From contig CAUYUJ010014172.1 of the NCBI GenBank assembly GCA_963575745.1, positions 1 to 64,000 of the forward strand: a DNA stretch of 64,000 bases, written 5' to 3'. Position 1 is the first letter of the stretch. Each line of letters begins with the position of its first letter. The notes beneath the pieces were generated by a model that worked only from the letters and a program-made list of their open reading frames with translations, was not told the origin of the DNA and did not search any database. The translations under genes were made by a program, and so were the position numbers. Below are positions 1 to 10,438 of this stretch, piece after piece. The DNA is from Prorocentrum cordatum. Lineage: Eukaryota; Sar; Dinophyceae; Prorocentrales; Prorocentraceae.

Positions 1-355
1 ACCTTGTCGCGCATGTAGGAGTTCAAGAGGCCGTCGGCTGACACCTTGCTCTTCACGCGCGCGAGCCCGAAGGCAAGAAGGGGTCGGCACGAGAGAACCG
101 TGCAGGTGAGAGCGCCGCCCATCGGGTAGCCCGCAGGTGGAGCGGCGGGGGGCCGTGCGAGGCCGGTGCCCGCAACTGCCTGCCAGGGGGCCTTGTCGCC
201 TTGTGCGCAGCGGGCCGCGGGCACAGGTGGGGCCAACGCGTCCGCAACCAACGTGAGCCGTCGCGGCCATCGCGCGGCGGGGCGGACGGGGGCGAAGCCC
301 CGGGGGAACTGGTACCACACCAGCAGGACCAATCCGAAAGAGGTTCATAGGGGGC
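1..355. other. GC-rich sequence, no gene recognised
   Basis: Open frames on both strands here are rich in Arg, Pro and Ala, as expected by chance in GC-rich DNA. None shows a motif or a family resemblance I can name. The 55-bp repeats begin immediately after it. Confidence 0.5.
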
Positions 356-520
356 AGCGGATCGCTGCAAGCACTTGAAAAGCCTCGGCAGAGGAATACC
401 CGTGGTAAGCCGCTGATCGCTGCAAGCGCTCGAAATGCCTCGGCAGAGGAATGCCCGCGGTAAGCAGCTGATCGCTGCAAGCACTCGAAAAGCTTCGGCA
501 GAGTAATACCCGTGGTAAGC
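356..520 (+). repeat. Three tandem 55-bp units
   Basis: The motif ATCGCTGCAA recurs at 361, 416 and 471, an exact 55-bp spacing. Each unit continues through a CTCGAAAAGCCTCGGCAGAG-like core and ends in CCCGTGGTAAGC, with a few substitutions per unit. A diverged fourth copy lies at 2890-2946, on the other side of the CTG-rich array, so the array may have expanded inside this repeat. The function is unknown. Confidence 0.85.
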
Positions 521-971
521 AAGAAAAGCGGAGGAGCGCAGGAAGACGGGGTCAAGCGCGGCTCACGATCGCTCCGTCTGCAAATGCTCGTCCTCTCGGC
601 GCCGCCGCGTGGGCCGCGGACCTGTGCCCGCCCTCGCTCCAGGCCCGCTCTGGCGTTCCTCCTGGGGCCGCTCCTGAGCTTGCGGCGGCGGCGCCCCGTT
701 GGCCCTCTCCTCATTGCGTCCTCCTGGGCCCCTCTCTGCTCCCCCCTGTCTCTTCCTCCGCGCAGCGCCGTCTGCCTCTTGCTGCTCCTCGTCCTCCTCC
801 TGGTGCTGGTCGTTGTCGCGGTCGCGTCGCTGGCAGCGTTGCTGCTCGGTCGGCGTGTGCTGGCGTGGCCCTAGCGGCCGCCCCCTTGGCTGGGCGAGCT
901 TCCAGAGGCTCAGCGGCGGACCTGGGGCAGGCGAGAGCGGCCTTTGAGCGGGCGGGGACCAAGGCGCGGGG

Positions 972-1600
972 CCTGCTGGCGGGCGCGCGGCGGCCCCGTC
1001 CAGCGCCCGGGAGGTGGGGCCCGCAGGCGGGTGCTTGGCAGCCCCGTGCCATCTCCCGCCCCCGCTCCGCTCCTCGTTCCTCCTCGTCGCAAGGCCTCCT
1101 TCCTGCCCGCGCTTGCCCCGCTCGTCGCTTTCCGCTGCTCTGCTCGCCTCCTTGCTCTCCAGCTCTGAGGTTGTCCAGGGCCTGGGCGTGGGGCCCGCAG
1201 GCGGGCGCGCGGCGGCCCCGCCCCGCGCTCGGGAGGTGGGTCCCGCCGGCGGGTGCGCGGCAGCCCCGTCCCACTTCCCGCCCTGTTGCTGCTGGTCGCC
1301 GTCGCGGCGGTGAGGGTGTAGTTGCAGGTCGCGCTGGTCGTGTTGCTGCTGCTCGGCGTCGCGGTGGTGCTGGCGTTGCTGCCGGTCCTGCCAGTAATGT
1401 TGCTGCTGGTCCTCGTGGTGGTGGGGCTGTCGTTGGTCGCGCTGGTGGATGCGCTGGTTGTCGGGGCGGCGGTGGTGGCAGCCCTGGGGCAGGGGGCTGA
1501 GCGTGGGGCCCGCGGGCGGGCGCGCGGCAGCCCCGTCCCACACCCAGGAAGTGGGGCCCGTAGGCGGGTGCGCGGCAGCCCCGCCCCACCTCCCGCCCCC
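972..1600 (+). repeat. Dispersed GC-rich ~45-bp repeat, about six copies
   Basis: A block like GGGGCCCGCAGGCGGGTGCG followed by CGGCAGCCCCGTCCCACCTCCCG occurs near 972, 1017, 1190, 1238, 1506 and 1554. The copies are partly head-to-tail and partly separated by short unrelated sequence. Long frames are open on both strands because the repeat has almost no A or T. I treat those frames as non-coding. The stretch 521-971 holds no recognisable gene. Confidence 0.7.
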
Positions 1601-2180
1601 GCTCCACTCTGGGCTCCTTGCCCCGCGGGCTGCTGCTGGTGGTAGTGGTTGTGGTGGTTGTGGCTCTGGCGGTGGTGCTGCTGGCCTGCGTCGTGGACGC
1701 AGCTGCGGCTTTGCTGGTCGGGGTCGTGGTGGTGCTGGTGTGGGCGTTGGTGTAGGTGCTGCTGGTCGTCGTCCTCGTCGTCGTTGTCGCGGTGGCGTTG
1801 CTGGTAGCAGTCGTGGCCGTCGTCGCGGTGCTGCTGGTCGCGGTGCTGCTGGTCGCGGTCGCGGGGGCGCTGCTGGCCTCTGTCGTGGTAGCACTGCTGG
1901 TAGTGGCGTCGCTGGTCGCCGTCGCGGTGGGGCCGCTGTTGACTGTAGTCGTGGTGCTGCTGGACGCCGTCGTGGTGGCGTTGCTGGTCGTCGTCGCGGT
2001 GCTGCTGATCACGGTCGTGGAGGTGCTGCTGGTTGTAGTCGTGGTGGCGTTGTTGGCAATTGCTCTGCTGGGCGCCGTCGTAGTAGTGCCGCTGCTGGCC
2101 GTTGTCGTGGTGCCGCTGGCCGCAGTCGTTGTGGAGTTGCAGGTGTCCGTCGTGGTGCTGCTGCTGGTAGTGGCGCTGCA

Positions 2181-2215
<35 letters not shown>

Positions 2216-2830
2216 TGCCGCTGCTGGGCGTGGTCGTGGCGCTGCTGGTCGCCGTCGCGGTGGTGCAGCTGCCCGTGGTCGTGGTGGCGCTGCTGGGAGT
2301 GACTCTGCTGGCCGCCGTCGTGGCGGTTTTGCAGCTGGCCGTCGTCGTGGCTCTGCTGGTCGCGGTCGTGGTGGCGTTGCTGCTGCTGCTGCTGCTGCTG
2401 TTGCTGCACGTATTTGCGCTGCTGCTGGTCGTAGCCGTTCTGGTCGTGGTCGTTGTGGTGCCGTTCGTTGCGCTTGGGCTGCTGTGCGCGGCGCCGCTGT
2501 TGGGAGTCGTAGCGCCTCCTGTGCTGGGCGTGGTCGTGGCGCTGCTGGTCGCCGTCGCGGTGGTGCTGCTGCCTGCGGTCGCGGTGGCGCTGCTGGGAGT
2601 GACTCTGCTGGCCGCCGTCGTGGCGGTTTTGCAGCTGGCCGTCGTCGTGGCTCTGCTGGTCGCGGTCGTTGTGGCGTTGATGCTGCTGCCGCTGCTGCTG
2701 CTGCTGCTACTGCTGCTCGTAATTGCGCTGCTGCTGGTCGTCCCCTTTCTGGTCGTGGTCGGTGCGGTGCCGTTCGTTGCACTTGGGCTGCCGCGCGTGG
2801 CACCGCTGTTGAGTATCATAGCGCCCCTTG
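1310..2830 (+). repeat. CTG/GTCGTGGTG-rich imperfect satellite
   Basis: About 1.5 kb is built from irregular alternations of GCTGCTGGTC, GTCGTGGTGGCG and CTGCTG runs, with a purer CTG stretch near 2180-2215. Several frames on both strands stay open through it: hydrophobic Val/Leu/Ala or Gly/Arg/Ala frames on plus, and Thr/Ser, Gln/His or Arg/Pro/Ala frames on minus. Six-way openness is a property of the repeat and is not evidence of a gene. A Thr/Ser-rich minus-strand frame (711-2888) would be mucin-like if expressed, but nothing supports expression. Confidence 0.85.
2221..2700 (+). repeat. 300-bp higher-order duplication inside the CTG satellite
   Basis: The segments 2221-2400 and 2521-2700 are nearly the same sequence at an exact 300-bp offset. 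Both contain CTGGGAGTGACTCTGCTGGC followed by a CGTGGCGGTTTTGCAGCTGG core. The match is far closer than between neighbouring satellite units, so it is a later segmental duplication within the array. Confidence 0.8.
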
Positions 2831-2889
2831 TGGTCGTCGTTGTTGCTGCCTGGCTCTCGTGGGCTTGCTGCGCAAGAGGACTACCCAAG

Positions 2890-2946
2890 GAGGACAGGCA
2901 GCTGATCGTTGCAAATACATCGGGGACCTCGGCGGACGTATACCCA
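2890..2946 (+). repeat. Diverged copy of the 55-bp unit
   Basis: The sequence reads AGCTGATCGTTGCAA, then a CCTCGGCGGA-like middle and GTATACCCAAG. It parallels the units at 356-520 (GCTGATCGCTGCAA, CCTCGGCAGA, ATACCCGTGG). It sits just past the right edge of the CTG satellite. Confidence 0.5.
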
Positions 2947-3011
2947 AGATGATGCCGCCACCACGGGCAGGCAACGAGAGAGGGGTGCAGGCGGCGGAGA
3001 GCCCCGCCTGC

Positions 3012-3608
3012 TCAAGAGGAGGCTGTAGCGGCAGGAGCGGCAGCCTGGGCCACAGGTCGCCAAATGGCCGGCTGTCGCTGCATCCATCGGCCTCCGCTGC
3101 GTTCCCACCGAGGCGTGCCACGCCGCTGCGCCGGGGCAGCGGCTGGAGCGGCAGCCTGGGACGCTGCCGCTGATCGCCCAGAAACCTGCTGTCGCTGCGC
3201 CCGCTGGCCTCCGCGGCTCTCCCGCCGCGGCGCACCGCGCAAGCTGCTCGGTCGCTGCTGCGTCGGGGCCACCTCCACCAGGAACTCTCGGCGCCCGTGC
3301 GGGACGATGCGAAGTCCAGCCAGAGCCTCCACGTCGCGACGAAAGATTTGGAAGCGGCCCCCCACGTCCGAGAACATGGCCGCGCCGGCGTTGGTCACGC
3401 ACTGCCGGACCTCCTCTGCCACTGTTATCGGCGCCAGAAGGCGGGGGCCGCGGAGAGGGCGCGGCGTCCCCGAAGTGACGTCTGGACGCCTGCCGATGGA
3501 TGTAGCCGGCGAGCCGCCTCCGCGCGGCTGCACCGGGCGCTGTCCCGCGCCGCGGCCTCTGGGGGGCTCGTCGCTCAGGGCGCTGGCAGTGTTGAGTGAT
3601 TCGCGCAC
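3012..3608 (-). CDS. Hypothetical protein fragment, possibly real coding sequence
   Basis: This 198-residue frame is not recognised. It differs from its surroundings in that residues about 55-115 have a balanced, protein-like composition (APITVAEEVRQCV, AGAAMFSDVGGRFQIF, RDVEALAGLRIVPHGRREFL). The C-terminal third is Arg/Ala-rich and derives from the two-copy repeat at 3025-3245. Upstream, another minus-strand frame (3575-3958) contains a similarly plausible stretch (WKLVLGSVDGLAGSDRRR, then an Asp-rich run), so a longer gene broken by one frameshift is possible. The start is uncertain, and a retroelement fragment is the main alternative. Confidence 0.25.
   Translation of the reverse strand: MRESLNTASALSDEPPRGRGAGQRPVQPRGGGSPATSIGRRPDVTSGTPRPLRGPRLLAPITVAEEVRQCVTNAGAAMFSDVGGRFQIFRRDVEALAGLRIVPHGRREFLVEVAPTQQRPSSLRGAPRRESRGGQRAQRQQVSGRSAAASQAAAPAAAPAQRRGTPRWERSGGRWMQRQPAIWRPVAQAAAPAATASS
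3025..3245 (+). repeat. Two-copy ~115-bp tandem repeat
   Basis: Both copies start GGAGCGGCAGCCTGGG, contain GGCTGTCGCTGC or CTGCTGTCGCTGC, then GGCCTCCGC and a CCGC-rich tail ending near a GCGCACC or GTGCCACG block. The copies are clearly homologous but diverged. Confidence 0.6.
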
Positions 3609-4002
3609 AACCCCGCCGCCGGCAGCGGGGTCCGTCGAGGAGGTGGGCGGGGGGTCGTCCTCCCCTGCTCGTCTGGCGCCCCGCGCTTCGGTTCCAACGC
3701 CTGCTCGACATCCGCGTCGGCGTCGTCGTCAGCGTCGTCGTTCGTCCGCCGCCTGTCAGACCCCGCCAGGCCGTCGACGCTGCCGAGCACCAACTTCCAT
3801 CCCGCGGGCGGCGAGGGGGCTGGAGGATCACAGGTTCTCGGGGCAAGGCCCGGTGGCCGCCGCGGCCCGCTGCTCCCCGACCACACCTGGGCCTGAGCGG
3901 GAGCTGGAGATGCGGGGGCTGAAGCAGGGGGATGCCGCGGCTCCTCCGTCGCAGACACGCGACGAGGGAGGCCGTGGTCATCCGCCTACGTCCGATGTGT
4001 AA

Positions 4003-4670
4003 CGATCAGCCGCCGCCCTGGGGAAGACCGCTTACCCGATACAGTTGCGATGATTGGTCATGCCGCCAGCCACGAGTCTCCCCGCTCTTCTGCCATCGTG
4101 GCCGTCAGACGCCCGCCTGGGGAGGAGCCCGGGGGCGCGTCGCACCAAACCAGCGTACTTGCGACGAGCAGTCGCACCCCTGGGGAAGACGACGGCACGA
4201 ATGCCCTGCCCTGCTGCGACCGTGGGAAGGCCGCGCCTCAGATGGGAAGGTCGAGAGCGGCGCTCCAGGAAACATTGCGACCGGAGCCCTTGACCCTGTC
4301 TTCCTGCGGCCCCTCCAGCCCGATCGATCCGATCGTTGCGACCTTCCTGTCCACCCGCCACCCCCTTTTGAGAGCCGCGGGGCCCGTCTTCCTACCATGC
4401 GTGCTAGCGGCGATCAGTCGCTCACCGGGGGAAGAATCAAGGAACGTCGCGAATCACGACGATGTGCCTGCGGCTGTCAGTCGCACACCCAGGGTAGAAG
4501 ATGGCAGCGACCGTCAGGTCCACCCGCCACCCCCCGCGGAGATCCCCGAGGCCCCTCTTCCATCTGTGCTCCCGGCGATCAGTCGCTCACCCATGAAAAA
4601 TCAAGGCGCGATGCAAGTCATGACGGTGTGCTTGCAGCGATCAGTCGCGCACCCAGGGTAGAATATGAGA
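4003..4670 (+). repeat. Spaced degenerate motif GATCAGTCGC...CCCRGGG
   Basis: About six copies of a ~30-bp motif are scattered at uneven distances near 4006, 4160, 4408, 4465, 4573 and 4636. The consensus is roughly CGATCAGTCGC, A/T, CACCC, A/G, GGGKAGAA. The sequence between copies is not obviously repeated. The motif resembles the start of the 55-bp units. A plus-strand frame (3932-5254) spans it but has no recognisable domain. Confidence 0.55.
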
Positions 4671-4789
4671 GCGACGAAGCTTCTCCCCTCTCACGCGACA
4701 CACCAGGGGAAGCATCGGAAAGCGGCATCACTCCCAGCCCCAATTTGACCCTTTTCAGGCCTGGCAAGGACCCGAAGGCGCAGCTGCCG

Positions 4790-5470
4790 ACGACGCCCAC
4801 GCCGACGGCGACGCCGACACTGACGCCGACGCCGACGCCGACGCCGACGACGACGCCGACGCCGGCGACCTGGGGACAGACGTCGACACCGACGCCGACA
4901 ACGCCGACGACGATGACAACCACGACGCTCACGACGCGGACGCCGACGCCGACAACCTGGGGACAGACCACCCTGGGGAAGCGGCGGACCCGCCGCCGCA
5001 GCGGCGGCAGCGCCGGCGGCCGAGGCAGCGGCGGCGGCGGCAGCTGCGCGAGCGGCCACGGGCCCCAGCGCGGCAGCCCGAGCCACGGCGGCCGCGGCGC
5101 CAGCCGCGCAGCCGGCGGCAGCGGCGGAGGCAGCGCCTGCGGCGGCCGCGGCAGCCGCCGCGCTGGCGGGCAGGCCGGAGGCGCCGCGGCGGCGCTGGCG
5201 GCGCCAGCGGCCCACGCGGCGCCGGCAGCGCCAGCGGCGCCAGCGCCAGCCTAGGGCGCCCGCGGCGGCGGCGCCAGCGGCGGCGCGCCAGCGGCGCCCA
5301 GCAGCGGCGCTGCTGGCGCCCGCGGCGGCGGCGCCAGCGGCTGCGCACCAGCAGCGGGGGCACCTGTAGCGCCCGCAGCAGCAGCGACGCCGGCGGCACC
5401 CGCGGCGTCAGCGGCGCCAGAGGCGCCAGCGACGCGAGCCGCCCAGGCAGTCGCCCGCTGCCGCCGGCGT
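4790..5470 (+). repeat. GACGCC tract followed by GCGGCG-rich low complexity
   Basis: From 4790 to about 4985 the DNA is mostly a GACGCC/GACGACGCC microsatellite, which reads as Thr-Pro in one frame. From about 4990 to 5470 it becomes GCGGCG and GCCAGCGGC repeats, including GCGCCCGCGGCGGCGGCGCC blocks, which read as poly-Ala or Arg. No domain is visible. 5471-5660 holds no recognisable gene. Confidence 0.8.
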
Positions 5471-5660
5471 AGCGCCACGGCAGACACCATGGGCGCTGGG
5501 CGGGCCCGCGCCTGGCCGGGGGCGTGCTCGAGCCCTGATCCCGGAGGGAGGAACACCCCCAGGAGACGGCTTGAGCCAGGGGGGTGACGGAGGCTGGTGG
5601 GGATTTTTTCGATCGCGAGCGAAATGGAAGTGCCGCACGCCGTCCAAGTCGTAACACGAA

Positions 5661-6240
5661 TTCCGGGGCCACGAAACGTGTGAGAGGTGTGCCGAAATTG
5701 GGCGGGGCCGCCATAAGGACCCTGCCGCTGCGGCCTTGGCTGGGGCTCCCTATGTGGCCACGAAACGTGTGAGGGGTGTGCCGAATCGGATGCGGGGCCG
5801 CCGTGCTGACCCTGCTGCTGGGGGCTTCAGTGGGGGTCCCGAGACGTGTAAGGGGTGTGCCGAAGTGGGCGCGGAGCCGCCATGCGGACCCTGCCGCTGG
5901 GGCCTTCGGTGGAGGTCCGCGTGGGGGTCTCGAAACGTGTGAAGGGGGTGTGCCGACATCGGGCGCGGGGCTGTCATGCGGACTTTGCCGCTGGGGCCTG
6001 CGGTGGAGCGCCCTGTGGCGCCACGAAGCGTGTGAGGGGTGTGCCGAAATGGGTGCTGGTCTGTTGTGGAGACCCTGCCGCTGGGGCCGTCGGTGGGGCT
6101 CCATATGGGGCCACGATGCGTGTGAGGGGTGTGCTGAATCTGGTGTGGGGCCGCCATGTGGGCCCTGCCGCTGGGGACTTCGGTGGAGCTCCCTGTGGGG
6201 CCACGATGCGTGTGTGGGGGGTTTGCCGAAATTTGGCACG
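5661..6240 (-). repeat. 90-bp repeat array, locus 1 (seven units)
   Basis: Seven units are marked by ACGTGTGAGGGGTGTGCCGA near 5676, 5761, 5841, 5931, 6024, 6114 and 6204, so the spacing is 80-93 bp and settles at 90. The array is the reverse complement of those at 35.4-36.1 kb and 53.0-54.5 kb. Units differ by point changes, so this copy is old or evolves independently. Neighbouring frames stay open because 90 is a multiple of three. Confidence 0.9.
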
Positions 6241-6362
6241 GGGATGGGAGGAGGAGGGGGAGGAGGAGGAGAAGGAGGAGGAGGAGGAGGAGGAGGAGGA
6301 ACAGGAGGAGGAGGAGCAGGAGGAGGAGCAGGAGGCGCAGCACCCAACACCACAGGATGCTT
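6241..6362 (-). repeat. GGA tract plus flank module of the 90-bp element
   Basis: A GGA microsatellite (about 6247-6330) runs into GCAGCACCCAACACCACAGG. The reverse complement, CCTGTGGTGTTGGGTGCTGC, matches the module at 35270-35295 and 52880-52905, where a TCC tract and the 90-bp array also follow. The order of module, TCC tract and array is therefore conserved at three loci. Confidence 0.8.
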
Positions 6363-7840
6363 GTGACAAGCAGTATAATTACCAACAAGCGCTCAATCCC
6401 GCATTCCTTCATCGATGGCCAAAGCTGCTTGCGACGTGGTAGCACAATCCTCAAATGCATGTCCTCCTCCCGCCTGCTTGTCCTCCCCCTCCTCCTCCAA
6501 CTCCTCACTTCGAACTTCCTGCTGCTCCTCCGTCCTTTAGGGCACAAGAGGCGCTCCTTTCCTCACCACCCGTTTAACGCACCCCCATGACTGGACGCCC
6601 GACTGAAGACCTCTCAACCCTTTCCATGGGGCAGTTTCCTTATCGCGGGTTGAAGCTTGATGGGCCCGGAGCCCGTAACAGGCCCCTGGAGTCCCAGGCC
6701 CTGGATGCCGAAATCGTGAAAGAAGCTGGCAGTGTTGTTTTTTAAACGAGACCTTGGATTAGGTCTGGCTCTCTGGAGGCCTATGGAGGTCTCCGAGAAG
6801 GTCCCTGGAAGCTTCTCGAAGCCTCCAGAGGCCCACACAAAGCCAACAGTGCAGCAAAACCTCGATGCTCGATCCAAATCGCCCCCAGGAGTCTAAGAGC
6901 TGTTTTTTTCAAAGCGTTGGAGGTCTGAGTCTGGAGCGTCCCATGTGTTTGCAGGGGCGCCGCGAACAGTCGCAAGTCCTCGACCTCGTCCATGGGCTCC
7001 TGAAGAGCGGTCGATGTGTAGGATGGGGAGTGGGATCGCGGAGTAGGATCGAGGACTGACTTGCCCCCCAACAGTGTTCATCAGGCGTTCTCACCTGGCA
7101 GCACGAGTGATTGGATGGATGGATCCGCCACGGCTCCGCCTGGTGGGCGCCCGTGGGCCCATCGAGGACTCGCCTGGCGGGCGCCCGTGAGAGCCTTGTG
7201 GGGCCCACTGTAGATTGGACCACGCAGATTGCACCACACAGGCTGTTTGCCACAGAGGTTGTTCACCACTTAGCGCGCACCAGCTCTATTGCACATCAGC
7301 TTGCACCACATAGGTTGCACCGCACAGCTTGTAACGGATTGCGCTTCGGATCTTGCACCTCACAGTGAGCACTGCAACTTGCAGCTCTTAGGTTGCGGCA
7401 CGTAGATTGCACCATGGTTGCTACGCATCCTGGGTGCACGCTGACGAACGTTGATTTGCCACTTGCGCCTCCCAAGAGTTTCTCGTCGGCATGGCTGGAC
7501 TCCACTGGAGATTCTTGCCAAATGCACCCCTGGAGAGATCGGGGGATCGGCACTTGATGAAGAGAGCGGAGAGGGAAAGAAGTCCAGTTATCCTCCGTGG
7601 CGAAAAAGCCGAGGCGGCAGATCCTCCGCACTTGGGCTTTTTGAAAGCCCGCTTCGGGGCCCCATGGCCAAGGGTTGGGAGCTCTGGAGCTCCACGTCGC
7701 GGGGGCGGGGGGGGGGGGGCACAAGATGTCCGAGGTCAAGGAAGGGGAGCCATGCGAAAGAACCACCACAACATACAATGCACTAAGGGAACGCTACGAC
7801 TCCTAGGAGAGGGGGTCGTCGCCAGCCACGCGTATGCTCC
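6363..7840. other. No gene recognised; short degenerate repeats at 7143-7420
   Basis: Frames here are short and lack motifs. A GGGCGCCCGTG block repeats at 7145 and 7177. From 7205 to 7420 a degenerate TTGCACCACAYAGG-like phrase recurs many times, suggesting an old minisatellite. A G-run occurs near 7705-7720. Confidence 0.5.
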
Positions 7841-9317
7841 TTCTCCTCAAACTCGTTCTCGTCCTCGTCCTCCTGTCCTCATCTCCGACTCCTCTCCTCC
7901 CCCTCCTCCTCCTTCCTCCTCCTCCCCTCCTCCCCCTCCTCGTCTTGCGCCCCCCTCCTCCAAACCTTCTCGTGCCACATCTCCTCCGCTTTGTTCTCGT
8001 CCTTCTCCTCCCCCTGCTGCTGCTATCCGCATCCTCTCCCTCAAAGAGGATCAGCGGGAGGGGAAGGCGGACACCGAGCACGAGGAGTAGGATGATGACG
8101 TATCACGCACAGGACCTATGAGGTGGTGTGAGAGGACGAGAGCGAAGATGAGGATCTTTACGCGGATGGGGACGAGGAATGAGGAGGTTCGGGGCAAGGG
8201 TGATGACGATCAGGGGGACAGGGACAGAGAAGGATAGTCGACGACTGGAGCGGGATGGGTGTGAACAGGATGGGCAGGATTATGAGGGCGAGGATGGCAA
8301 GGATGGCCAGGATGACACATGGATAAATGAGAAAATACAGATACTAGAAACAGAAAAACAGAAATATACTGTAGGGAGGGAGAAAGAGAGAGAGAGAGAG
8401 AGAAACAGAGAACCAGAGCAAGAGTTGGAGAGAGGTGGCCATCTGAAGGAGAGAGGAGAAGGAATATGAGTAAATTAGGACCCCGCGGAGCCAGCTCAAG
8501 AAGAACACCACGATCTTGGATCGACCAGCTTCGGGGGTGCAACTCTTCGGGTCGCCTTCTCGCTGATGGCTCGGCAACCTCGCGGCCTCCCAAGACACTT
8601 GCGAGCCAACGCGATCGTCTTTGCAAAATTAACAATACTCCTCCTGGAGGGAAGACGACTAGGGCCTGGTAGTGAGGCGGCTTCCAGCGGGGTGCGGGGA
8701 TATCCCGAACAACTGAGTGCATCGGCCTCGAAGCGTAGAAGGGAGGGACCGTAGCTATGTAAGGGAAAACGAACAACGTTACATGATGGTGGAGAGGAGC
8801 GAGAAGAGATGGGAGAGACGAGAGATGGCAAGACAAATGTAGAGAGGTGCGCGGGGAAGCATGGACGACGTCCGCCGCTTGGGGACCCCAAAAGCTATCG
8901 ACCTCATCGGTCGAACGGACTTCGCGCCGTGGGCTGCTGTTTGTAAGCCCTGGCGATCGAGGCAAGTCAGCCCAGACCCGCTGGGCAGCGTTCGTTTAAA
9001 GTCGGTCCCCGGACCTTTCCCGGGGTCCACCCTGGCAAGTCATCAATCCGGGCTCCGTCAGGCCTGGCGACAAGGGGGCACCGATGAGGAGAAAGTAGGA
9101 GGAGTTGATCGGAGAAGGAGGAGGAAAAGGAGGAGGAAGGAGGGGGGAGGAGGCCGACCGTCCCGAAGAAGCCTCCACCCACAATCATCGACGAGACCCC
9201 GCACTGTGGGAGGTCAGCAGCTAAACGCGCAGCGCAGACGAACTCCGACGCCTCGAAATCCGAAGGCACCCATCCGCCTAACCCTCTCCGTCTGTTGTGG
9301 AGGAGGGTGAATGGGGG
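7841..9317. other. TCC tract and unassigned sequence
   Basis: 7845-7995 is a TCC/CTC-rich tract. 8380-8402 is a short GA run. 9105-9150 is GGA-rich. The longest frames in between (8210-8965 minus, 8861-9310 plus) have no recognisable domain, and their composition follows these tracts. Confidence 0.5.
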
Positions 9318-10009
9318 GAGGAGGAGGAGGAGGAGGAGGAGGAGGAGGAGGAGGAGGAGGAGGAGGAGGAGGAGGAGGAGGACCAGTGTAAACCAAAAGA
9401 TTCATCCATGATTTTGCAATCTACCCTCCCTCCAAATTCCCAAGTCACAGGCCCCTGCAAAGGTTCATCTTCACTGAAAGAAGTACCCCGTTCGAAGACA
9501 ACTGTTTCAAAATCCGAAACTACACCCGAATACCACTCTTGGGGCCTCAACGCCGCGAATCACCATTACTGTTGCGTCTTGACGATCCTGCATTGTGCCA
9601 CAAAGCAATTCGTGGGACTTCAACGCCCCGAATCAACGCGACCGTTGCATCCGGATGATCCGACATCACGCCAAACCGCTATTTTTGGGAAGTTAGCCAT
9701 GGGAATCCTTAGCGCTGCTGCAAAGTCTGAAACGACTACGCGCGGCGCTAACGCGAGAACCATACGTTGAAAAGGAACCGCCCTGAACCCGTAAAACTCT
9801 TGCAAATTGTTACGACGGATGCGAGAGGCGCAAAAGCGAGAGCCACATGTTGAGAACGATCCGCCCTCCATCCGTGAAGCTCTTGCAGTTATTGTTGCCG
9901 GGTGTGCGCGGCGCTGAGGTGATAACCACATGTTGCACACCACCTGCCCTCCATCAGTGACAATATTGCAACGGTTTAAGGCGGTCGTGCGCGGCGCTAT
10001 TGCGAGAGC

Positions 10010-10051
<42 letters not shown>
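9318..10051 (-). repeat. Composite repeat: GGA tract, 300-bp module, ~84-bp units, TA tract
   Basis: A (GGA)n run (9318-9381) is followed by CCAGTGTAAACC and a 300-bp module containing ACTGTTGCGTCTTGACGATC and GTGGGACTTCAACGCC. The module is the reverse complement of 54620-54935, where CCTGGGACTTCAGCACC-like and TGTTGCGTCTTGACGATCCT motifs can be read back. From about 9720 to 10010 come three or four units of the ~84-bp family (GCGAGAGCCACATGTTG, CCGCCCTCCATC, GTGAAGCTCTTGCA), also found at 50.8 and 52.6 kb in the other orientation. (TA)n at 10012-10051 ends the block. Confidence 0.75.
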
Positions 10052-10055
<4 letters not shown>

Positions 10056-10438
10056 ACCACTCTGATCATTTTTTCGGCCAGAGCGGGGGATCTGGTGAAA
10101 GCGAGGGCAATTGCCTGGTGGCGTCGGGCAGCAGCGGGCCCGGCGCCGAGCATTCAACAGAACTAAAGGCCAGCATGTTGGGCGCACACGGATGAAAAAG
10201 AAGCGGAGGAAGAGAGGAGGAGGAGGACTTGAGCAAAAACGGCGATGGGACGGAACCGTTCCCATCAGCAGGCGGCTTGCGTCTGGGGCGTGCAATGCTG
10301 TTTGGAAAACGGATCGATGCACCACCCTGATCATCTTTTTCGGCCAGAGCGGGGGATCTGGTGAGAGCGAGGGCAATTGCCTGGTGGCGTCGGGCAGCAG
10401 CGGGCCCGGCGCCGAGAATTCAACAGAACTAGAGGCCA
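10052..10438 (+). repeat. ~120-bp direct repeat pair
   Basis: 10052-10172 and 10319-10438 are almost the same sequence. Both read GCACCAC, T/C, CTGATCAT, TTTTTCGGCCAGAGCGGGGG, then AGCGGGCCCGGCGCCGAG and TTCAACAGAACTA. The first copy begins exactly at the end of the TA tract. 10439-10823 has no recognised gene. Confidence 0.85.
10228..10314 (+). repeat. 87-bp direct repeat, left copy
   Basis: It runs from CTTGAGCAAAAACGGCGATG to TGTTTGGAAAACGGAT. It matches 18576-18662 at all but about two positions, in the same orientation, and lies outside the left end of the YR retroelement. Here it is followed by CGATGCACCACCC, whereas the right copy is followed by a TA tract. Confidence 0.85.

Noticed and set aside
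711-2888. 725-residue Thr/Ser-rich minus-strand frame, mucin-like
   Set aside because: It lies wholly in the CTG-type satellite, where several frames on both strands are open; there is no signal peptide and no domain outside low complexity.
1449-3173. 574-residue Gly/Arg/Ala plus-strand frame
   Set aside because: Satellite translation; overlaps equally long frames on the other strand.
4003-4670. CRISPR array
   Set aside because: Motif copies are degenerate and spacing is irregular; the organism is eukaryotic.
5567-5577. TGGCTCAAG on the minus strand
   Set aside because: Nine bases are expected about once by chance in this much DNA, and no coding start follows.
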